From: Chitinophagaceae bacterium
GTDB taxonomy: Bacteria; Bacteroidota; Bacteroidia; Chitinophagales; Chitinophagaceae
Assembly: GCA_025963615.1 (NCBI GenBank)
Contig: JAOQAL010000554.1
Coordinates: forward strand, 1-7,215
Length of the DNA: 7,215 nt
Direction of reading: 5' to 3'
Shown here: positions 1 to 6,900 of the stretch, piece after piece
Numbering within the stretch: the first letter of the stretch is position 1
How the letters are laid out: each line of letters begins with the position of its first letter
Notes under the pieces: generated by a model
Seen by the model: the letters and a program-made list of their open reading frames with translations, nothing else
Told to the model about the DNA's origin: nothing
The model's database searches: none
Made by a program: the position numbers and the translations under genes

Positions 1-494
1 ATGTTTGACCGCTGCACATATTCACGGATCACATTGGGCCTGATTGATGAAATTCCATAATGGCGGATTTTTCCCTGAGCCTGTAGAAATTCAAAGGCTT
101 CAATGGTCTCGTCCAAAGTATCGTTAATGGTTCCCCCATGTAATTGATACAGGTCTATATAATCTGTTTGCAGGCGGAGCAGGCTTTCTTCCACGGCAGC
201 AAGAATATGTTTTTTGTCAGGATTCCAATCCAAACCGGAACCGTCTTTTCTCCATTGATTACCCACCTTGGTGGCGATGATGACTTCCTTACGTTTTTTG
301 TTAAGAGCCTTTCCAACTATTATTTCATTTTTGCCCTGGCTGTATATATCTGCTGTGTCAAAGAAATTAATACCGGAATCAAGGGCTTTATGAATCAGGT
401 CGCTGTTCTCTTTTTCAGGGCCTTTCAGTGACATACACCCGAAACCAATTTCGCTGATTGCAAGGGAAGATTTGCCTAGTAAATTATATTTCAT
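1..494 (-). CDS. Aldo/keto reductase, N-terminal 164 residues (3' end outside window)
   Basis: This is a cytoplasmic NAD(P)H-dependent oxidoreductase that reduces aldehydes or ketones; the substrate cannot be told from sequence. The translation starts MKYNLLGKSSLAISEIGFG, the usual first strand and G-x-G-C/T entry of the (beta/alpha)8 barrel. The four catalytic residues of the family are present: Asp46 in FFDTAD, Tyr51 in DIYSQG, Lys76 in IIATKVG and His119 in DLYQLHGG. GKIRHYGISS at 141-150 is the conserved strand that leads to cofactor-binding residues. Family members are about 310-340 residues long, so about half is missing beyond position 1. The ATG at 494 is the only one after an in-frame TAA at 557-555, which fixes the start. 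No Shine-Dalgarno is visible; the leader is AT-rich (TTTTGTTTTAATATG). The gene lies 168 bases downstream of the lipoprotein pair on the same strand, and its leader is made of repeat sequence. The family call is secure; the subfamily is not. Confidence 0.95.
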   Translation of the reverse strand, partial: MKYNLLGKSSLAISEIGFGCMSLKGPEKENSDLIHKALDSGINFFDTADIYSQGKNEIIVGKALNKKRKEVIIATKVGNQWRKDGSGLDWNPDKKHILAAVEESLLRLQTDYIDLYQLHGGTINDTLDETIEAFEFLQAQGKIRHYGISSIRPNVIREYVQRSN

Positions 495-495
495 A

Positions 496-637
496 TTAAA
501 ACAAAATTTCACGCAAAGGGCGCAAAGAAGCAAAGAACGCAAAGAGATGAATTGTTAAGAATCATATTTTAAAACAATATTTCACGCAAAGGACGCAAAG
601 AAGCAAAGGACGCAAAGAGATGCATTGTTAAGAATCA
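496..637. repeat. Two-copy direct repeat, 69-bp units, period 73, with GCAAAG sub-repeats
   Basis: Copy 1 is 496-564 and copy 2 is 569-637, separated by 4 bases. I count 65 of 69 positions identical, with differences at 505/578, 520/593, 536/609 and 550/623. Inside each copy GCAAAG occurs four times at spacings of 9, 8 and 9 bases (starts 513, 522, 530, 539 and 586, 595, 603, 612). Each unit has imperfect inverted ends: TTAAAACAA(A/T) at the left and ATTGTTAA at the right, which is the reverse complement of TTAACAAT. Similar CGCAAAG-rich intergenic repeats are something I recall from Bacteroidota genomes; this is memory, not a search. The array occupies most of the gene-free stretch between the paralogue B stop and the aldo/keto reductase start, and its left end is 2 bases upstream of the reductase ATG. 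The remaining bases, 638-662, show nothing I recognise. Confidence 0.9.
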
Positions 638-662
638 ATCTTTAATTTCCCGGCATCCCACC

Positions 663-3600
663 TTACTTATTAAAATTCAGCAGCAGCGCATTTCCATCAT
701 TTACACCGAGTAGAACTTTATTATTATTTAATAAAGCGGCGCTTCTGATATTTCCATTAACTTTTAAACCACTTTTACTTTGCGGAACGTACTGGAAATT
801 GCCCTTGCCATCTCCTGCTAATAATACTCCATGATTGGCGGAGTAACGCCCAAACTTAATTCTAGTCCAGCTGTTATTGCCGGTCAGCAGGATGTCATTT
901 TTCTGATCACCGTCAAAGTCTGCAACAACGATTCCGTAAACCGGGCTGTATTGCGCCTCGAGCGGTAAATGATGCAAGACAAATTCATTTCCTTTGTTTT
1001 CAAGGTAAACAGTTTCCATTAGCCCAGCATTCAATGTGAGGCTGCCAGCCAATTGTTCTGGTGTAAAGATATCAGTAAGGGTTGCGTTAGAATAGCTTTT
1101 GTAAGTAAGAAACTTTTTTTTAATAAACGGAAGCTGCTCCGCCAGATCATCCCGCGACATAGCAGGATATAACGTATCGTTGATGTAATACGAAAGAACA
1201 GGATCTATTGAATTGTTTTTATCAAAATCTTTATAAACAATATTTACCGGTTCTTTTTCACTTACATGAAACTGGGTATTGGTGCCGGCATTTCCAATAA
1301 TAAGATCCTCGTCACCATCCTGGTCCATGTCTGCGGCTGAAATCCTGTTCCACCAGCCGGTACTTGTAAAATGTATATAACTGGATGACGCATCTTTAAG
1401 CTGGCCGTCAGCATTAATAAATATTTTTATGGCCATCCATTCGCCAACAACTACCAGGTCTTTTTTCTTGTCATGGTCGATATCTATCCATACAGCATCG
1501 GTTACCATGCCCAGGGTATCGAATGACGGTGCGATCGTTTTAGTAGCATCTGTAAAATTTCCCTTGCCATCATTCAATAAGATCTTCGAAGGTGCCGGCA
1601 ATGGATATTTTCCCGGTGTCAATCTTCCGCCAACAAATAAATCCAGGTCACCGTCGCCATCAATATCCGCCGGCTTTACACAACCCTTGCTGAATAATAA
1701 AGCTGGCAGGGGTTTGTTGGTAAAATTTCCTTTGCCATCATTTATGAATAATTTATCCTGGAAAGCCGGATCATTTTCATTGAATTCATAACCACCCTGG
1801 GCAGCATACAAATCCAGATCTCCATCGCCATCGGCATCAAAAAATACTGACGCGGTTACTTCTCCCACAGAATCTTTGGCAAATGTATTTTTCGAAGTTT
1901 CGTCAAATCTGCCATCAGCCCTTTGCAGAAGCAATTTTGATACGGATCCTTTGGCGCCTCCGCAAAAAACGTCATTTAGCCCATCTTTATTTATATCTCC
2001 GATAGCCAATGCCGGGCCCTGCCTGGAGAGATAGTTTGGTAAAAGCCTTTGAACGGTAAAATCATTGAATAGGTTTTCAGTATGGCCCATGTTACCAATA
2101 ACCGTCATGCTGAATGTCGTTTTGAGCGGTGGCCGGGCAAAGCTGTAGGGTTTTTTTGCATCGCCAGCTTTTAACACCAGCGTTTGATTCGAGGGTTGGT
2201 TGTATAGTGTCTGATAGGTATCGTTCGGCCATATGATAAGCAGCGAGTCAATCGTTTTCGCTTTTCCCAATCCAAAACTTAAAGCCATGTCAACCGAAGA
2301 TTGATAGCCCCTTACAGGAAATTGCTCCTGGGTATATATATTATCCTTACAGAAAACTTTTATTTTAGCGCCTATTCCATTTCTGTTTTTTGCTGTGCCT
2401 TCCAGTTTTATCCTTATAAAATTATTGTTTGTAATGGTTGTTGAATTGTTTTCATAAACCGATGCATATTCATTCGTATTATTGACAATAAGGTCCATGT
2501 CTCCATCATTATCTAAATCAGCATAAGCGGCACCGGAAGAGATGGCTGGCTTGTATAACCCCCATTCCTTTGTTTTATTGTCAAATGTTCCGCTGCCGTT
2601 ATTTTTAAATAGATAATTGGAAATTTTGATGGTTGGCATTTTTGCAACAGTTTCTTCGAGTGAAGCGCCGGGTTCCCCTTTGTTTGCACTAGTCAGTTTG
2701 GCGGAAGAAAAATTTATAAAGTCAAGATCAGAAAAGTCTTTTACAAAACCATTGCTGATAAATAAATCTTTGTTGGAATCGCCATCAAAATCACAAAATA
2801 AGGCGGCCCAACTCCAATCAGTATTAGAGATACCCGCCAGTTGGCCTACTTCAGAAAACGAACCATCTCCATTATTTTTTTGAAGCATGTTTCGCACATA
2901 TTGCGGTTGAAATCCTTTACTCATGAGAGAATTGGTTTTATCGAAGTTATCGGCGCCCACATGAGTTTTCTGTAAATAATTATCTTCCGATAACATATCC
3001 AGCGTAATAAGGTCTGTGAACCCATCATTGTTATAGTCCGCCGCATCACTACCCATTGAATTGAGCGAAGAAAGGTCCATGCAACTAGCAAACGATTCAG
3101 TAAAACTGCCGTCTTTATTATTCAAATAGAAATAGTCTGATTCTTTAAAATCATTGGAAATATAGATATCTGTCCATCCATCATTATTGAAATCCGACAA
3201 GGCAATGCCCAATCCAAAGCTTAGCACATTGGAAGTAATACCGGCCTGATCGCTGACATCAGTGAAATGGCCGTTGTCGTTTCTGTAAAGACGACTTGCA
3301 TAATATGGATTTTTTTTATTCCGCATTTCCGGGTTTTCTGTGACCCCTGTGGAATATTGGGATACGGAGTGATTTAACACAAAACAATCAAGGTCTCCAT
3401 CCTTGTCGTAATCAAAAAATGAAGCCTGGGTGGAATATCCATTATCCGCAAGTCCATAATTTTCGGATTGTTCGGTAAATGTCAAATCTCCATTATTGAT
3501 GAATAGCAGGTTTTTTCTTTTTTCAGGATTATCGTCGGCGCTGCGGCAAATATAAATATCAAGTAAACCATCCTGGTTTATGTCGACCATGCTGGCACCT

Positions 3601-3938
3601 GTACACCAGCCCTGTTTCTCGGCAACATGACTTTGTTCCGTTATATTTTCAAACCTGAATCCACCCTTGTTCAAATAAAGCCGGTTTTTTACCATGTTTC
3701 CGGTAAAGAAAATATCGGGTAATCCATCATTGTTAATATCCCCAACCGCTACTCCGGCTCCATTGTAAAAGTAGAGATAGTGAGCTACGTTTAGTGATTT
3801 ATCTTCTACCAACAAATTTCTGAAATCAATACCGGTATTGGATGGATTTAATTCAGCAAAAATTGTTTTAGGTTCATTTTTGCAGCTATTCTGCAAAAGT
3901 GAAAATAGGACAATCAGTATTAGATAAGAGGTTCGCAT
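663..3938 (-). CDS. FG-GAP/VCBS-repeat lipoprotein with central ASPIC/UnbV domain (paralogue B)
   Basis: A predicted envelope-anchored protein of 1091 residues; the biochemical function is unknown. The chosen start gives MRTSYLILIVLFSLLQNSC: a basic N-terminus, a hydrophobic core and Cys19 as probable lipid anchor, although Q-N-S before the Cys is a weak lipobox. Calcium-loop motifs of FG-GAP/VCBS type begin at residues 67 (DINNDGLPDIFFTGN), 119, 176, 249, 301, 383 and 474. An ASPIC/UnbV-like domain follows at about 509-589, ending in FGLGKAKTID and IIWPND. Seven more motifs begin at 648, 701, 758, 819, 870, 904 (degenerate, DFDKNNSID) and 1007. The arrangement suggests two beta-propellers joined by the ASPIC domain. 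A conserved block around residues 928-958 (SRDDL to DIF) interrupts the last two motifs. The frame is open upstream to an ATG at 4016, but that start would overlap paralogue A by 47 bases and bury the signal peptide. The gene follows paralogue A after 31 bases, so co-transcription is likely. Confidence 0.93.
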   Translation of the reverse strand: MRTSYLILIVLFSLLQNSCKNEPKTIFAELNPSNTGIDFRNLLVEDKSLNVAHYLYFYNGAGVAVGDINNDGLPDIFFTGNMVKNRLYLNKGGFRFENITEQSHVAEKQGWCTGASMVDINQDGLLDIYICRSADDNPEKRKNLLFINNGDLTFTEQSENYGLADNGYSTQASFFDYDKDGDLDCFVLNHSVSQYSTGVTENPEMRNKKNPYYASRLYRNDNGHFTDVSDQAGITSNVLSFGLGIALSDFNNDGWTDIYISNDFKESDYFYLNNKDGSFTESFASCMDLSSLNSMGSDAADYNNDGFTDLITLDMLSEDNYLQKTHVGADNFDKTNSLMSKGFQPQYVRNMLQKNNGDGSFSEVGQLAGISNTDWSWAALFCDFDGDSNKDLFISNGFVKDFSDLDFINFSSAKLTSANKGEPGASLEETVAKMPTIKISNYLFKNNGSGTFDNKTKEWGLYKPAISSGAAYADLDNDGDMDLIVNNTNEYASVYENNSTTITNNNFIRIKLEGTAKNRNGIGAKIKVFCKDNIYTQEQFPVRGYQSSVDMALSFGLGKAKTIDSLLIIWPNDTYQTLYNQPSNQTLVLKAGDAKKPYSFARPPLKTTFSMTVIGNMGHTENLFNDFTVQRLLPNYLSRQGPALAIGDINKDGLNDVFCGGAKGSVSKLLLQRADGRFDETSKNTFAKDSVGEVTASVFFDADGDGDLDLYAAQGGYEFNENDPAFQDKLFINDGKGNFTNKPLPALLFSKGCVKPADIDGDGDLDLFVGGRLTPGKYPLPAPSKILLNDGKGNFTDATKTIAPSFDTLGMVTDAVWIDIDHDKKKDLVVVGEWMAIKIFINADGQLKDASSSYIHFTSTGWWNRISAADMDQDGDEDLIIGNAGTNTQFHVSEKEPVNIVYKDFDKNNSIDPVLSYYINDTLYPAMSRDDLAEQLPFIKKKFLTYKSYSNATLTDIFTPEQLAGSLTLNAGLMETVYLENKGNEFVLHHLPLEAQYSPVYGIVVADFDGDQKNDILLTGNNSWTRIKFGRYSANHGVLLAGDGKGNFQYVPQSKSGLKVNGNIRSAALLNNNKVLLGVNDGNALLLNFNK
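3882..3938 (-). other. Probable lipoprotein signal peptide of paralogue B
   Basis: Residues 1-18 carry Arg2, then an uninterrupted hydrophobic run YLILIVLFSLL, followed by Q-N-S and Cys19 (codon 3884-3882). Ser at -1 is acceptable for signal peptidase II, but Gln at -3 departs from the usual Leu/Ile/Val. Paralogue A has a canonical I-S-G-C at the equivalent place, which supports lipidation of both. After the cysteine the sequence is KNEPK, a mildly charged stretch; it is only a weak match to the acidic surface-export signals described for Bacteroidota lipoproteins. Confidence 0.75.
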
Positions 3939-3969
3939 TTTAAAAATTAGATAGCAACGCCGGTATAAT
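3939..3969 (-). promoter_or_regulatory. Short intergenic junction and translation initiation region of paralogue B
   Basis: Only 31 bases separate the paralogue A stop from the paralogue B start. Read on the minus strand, the last part is CTATCTAATTTTTAAA directly before ATG. There is no GGAGG-like Shine-Dalgarno; an A/T-rich leader before the start is typical of Bacteroidota. I see no room for a terminator hairpin plus a new promoter, so read-through from the upstream gene is the likely source of transcript. Confidence 0.5.
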
Positions 3970-6900
3970 TTATTTTGAAAAACTGAATTGTAATGGTTGT
4001 TGGTTATTAATGCCAAAAATCAATTGTTGCCCGGTAACGATGGAATTTCTTATATCGCCGGTAACCCGGATGCCGGACTCCAATGGTGATAATCTTTCGA
4101 AACGAAAGCCGCCTTTATTAATAAATACATCGCCTTTTCCGCAGCCATAGGCGCCAAATTTTATTCTTGCATAACTCTGGTTACCTCCGGTAATAAGATC
4201 TTTTTTGCCATCCCCGTTAACATCCACTACATTAATGCTATAAACAGGATACCATTGTACCTGCAGGGGTAATGGATGTGCGATAAATTTTTTTCCTGTA
4301 TTCTCCAGTAAAACACTGTTCATCTGGGAAGCGGTATAATGTATTGCATTATTAAGTTTTTCGCCGAAAATATCTTTCATATCTGCTTTTGCATAATCAC
4401 TATAGTAGAGGAACCTTTTATTATAAGAAGGGATTTGCTGCATTAAGTCATCCCGGCTGTATATGGGCCACAGTTTATGTTCAATGTAGTACGCGGTAAC
4501 CGGTTCGGCTGTACCATTATTATCGAAGTCGCCGTAATACATTTCCATCGGTTCCGAAGCCGTTACTTTAAACTGATTATTGGATCCCTGGTTACCTGCC
4601 ATGATATCTATATCGCCATCATCATCAATATCACTGGCCACCACTGTATTGTACAGCCCGTGATCGCCATTATTAATAAATGACGTGTCTTTTTCAAAAT
4701 GATTGGTTTTATTCAGCCAAATTTCAATACCCATCCAGTGGCCGGCAATTATCAAATCCTGTTTCCCGTCTTTGTCAATATCCGCGGTGGCAGATGAGGT
4801 AACCAGGTTTTGTTTGTTAAAATCCCGCAGCCATGATTCGGTTTGTTTTGAAAAATGGCCTTTCCCATCATTGAACAACAACTGGGATCCGCTGGATTCC
4901 GGATATTTGCCCGGTACACAAAATCCTCCGTTAAATAAGTCCGGAAATCCATCATTATTAAAATCTGCAACACTGACGGCATTGTCATTGATCAGGTCCT
5001 TGGGTAATGTATTTTTGCTTTTTGTAAATAATCCCTTACCGTTGTTTAGATACAACCTGTTTTGTAATAAAGAATCATCAGGCTGAAGTTCATAACCGCC
5101 GCTTCCAATAAAAAGATCGTTGTCTCCATCGCCATCTGCATCAAAGATGGCGGCTGTTATATCCTCGTATGCAGCATCCCCATTCAGCGATGGATCATCG
5201 TGACGGGTAAACGATCCGTTTTTATTTTGAATGAAGAACACGCCAGCCTGGCCTTTGGCGCCGCCAATAAAAACATCTTCCAATTGGTCGCCGTTGATAT
5301 CTCCTTTAGCCATGGCAGGGCCCTGGCGGCTGAACCATTGAGGTAATAAACCTTGTTGCGTGAAATCGTTATAATAATTCTCTGTATGCTTAAATGGTAA
5401 AGAATCTGAAAATGTAAAAACAGTTTTTATTTTCGGTTCCTGCGTTTGTGCAGAATCAATAGAAGAATTCTTTATATCAATACTCAGTGTTTTGTTAGTG
5501 CCTGGTGAAATTATTGATGATGCCAGGCCATTAGGCCAAAGAATATTCACCTTCTTTACTGAGTCAGTTGATGCAATTCCAAAATGAAGAGTATAGTCAA
5601 CACTTGATTGAAAACCCCTTGACGGCATCATTTCCTGTACCTGTATGCCTGTTGTAGTAACTAAAGTTATTTTAGAGCCCAGGGCGAATGGATTTTGTCC
5701 ACTGCCCTTTAATTTAATATTTAGGTATTTAGCCTCCGGGTTTAATTTACGGAGATTGTTTTGATAAATGCTGGCGGGCTCGTTGCAATTATTGGTGATG
5801 AGATCAAGATCTCCATCGTTATCAAGGTCTGCAAAAGCAGCTCCTGCGGTAACAACAGGCTCGTCCATCCCCCAGGCTGTTGTTTCATCAGTGAATTTCA
5901 GGTCCCCCTCATTTTTGAAAATATAATTTGGAATTTTGATCGTTGGAAGTTTATTCATTCGGTTACTCATCATTTCTTGCTGCTTTGTCGGATCTCTTTC
6001 CATAATGATATCTACATTGTACTTTATATAATCCATGTCCGTGTAGTCCTTTACATAGCCATTGGATATAAAAATGTCTTTCTTCCCGTCATCATCAAAA
6101 TCAGCCGCGAGCGGAGCCCAGCTCCAGTCCGTATTGCTTATTCCTGCGTATTGCCCTACTTCATCAAAAGTTCCATCGCCCCGGTTCAATTGAAGCATAT
6201 TACGGCTATACTGGTTGAAAAAGCCGTTATTAAAAAGAATCTGGAATTTGTCGAAATTTTCAGATCCATTGTGCATTTTCTGTAAATAATTTCCTTCCGG
6301 CAGCATATCCAGGGTGATGATATCTTCCAGGCCATCGTTATTTATGTCTGCAGCATCGTTCCCCATACTGAACAGACTGGTGTAAGAAAATATTTCCCGG
6401 CTCATTTCTTTGAACACACCGTTTTTCTGATTGATAAAGCAATAATCTGCTTCATTAAAATCGTTACTGATATATAAGTCAGGCCAGTTATCGTTATTAA
6501 GATCGCTTACGGCAACACCCAATCCAAACGAAAGAACATTCGAAGTAATGCCTGCATCATTGGTAACATTTGTATAGTGACCATTGTCGTTCCTATAAAG
6601 GTGCGTGCTGAAATCCGGGTTGGTCTGTTGGCGGATGCCCGGTTTTTGTTGTGGCCCCTGCATGTATTCTTTCAGGCTATGATTTATTACAACAAGATCC
6701 AGATCGTTATCCTTGTCATAATCGAAAAATGCGGCATGGGTACTGTACCCGTTATCCGCTATGCCATATTTCTCCGCCTGTTCTGTAAACGTATTATCGT
6801 GGTTATTGATGAATAACAGGTTTTTTCTTTTTGAAGGATTTACATCGGCACTACGGCAAACATAAATGTCCAGCCATCCATCCGCATTCACATCTGCCAT

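Noticed and set aside
144..431. Plus-strand open frame of 95 codons.
   Set aside because: It lies antisense to the aldo/keto reductase, whose catalytic motifs are all intact. The plus-strand product resembles nothing I know.
496..637. CRISPR array.
   Set aside because: There are only two copies, the units are 69 bp with 4 bases between them, no unique spacers exist, and no cas gene is near.
638..662. Rho-independent terminator after paralogue B.
   Set aside because: The sequence GGTGGGATGCCGGG on the minus strand does not form a convincing stem and is not followed by a run of T.
495..662. A Bacteroidota-type promoter (TAnnTTTG with an upstream TTG) for the reductase.
   Set aside because: TTTG occurs repeatedly inside the repeat on the minus strand, but none is preceded by TA at the right distance, so I could not choose a site.
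3939..4016. A longer start for paralogue B at the ATG at 4016, adding 26 residues.
   Set aside because: It would overlap the end of paralogue A by 47 bases and place a basic, tyrosine-rich tail before the signal peptide. The ATG at 3938 directly begins a signal sequence.
1429..6816. Plus-strand open frames at 1429-1791, 2617-2883, 4477-4683, 4703-5086, 5761-6285 and 6577-6816, and a minus-strand frame at 4752-4988.
   Set aside because: All lie within the two lipoprotein genes in other frames. Several show serine/proline-rich strings that are simply the complement of the Asp/Gly-rich loop codons.
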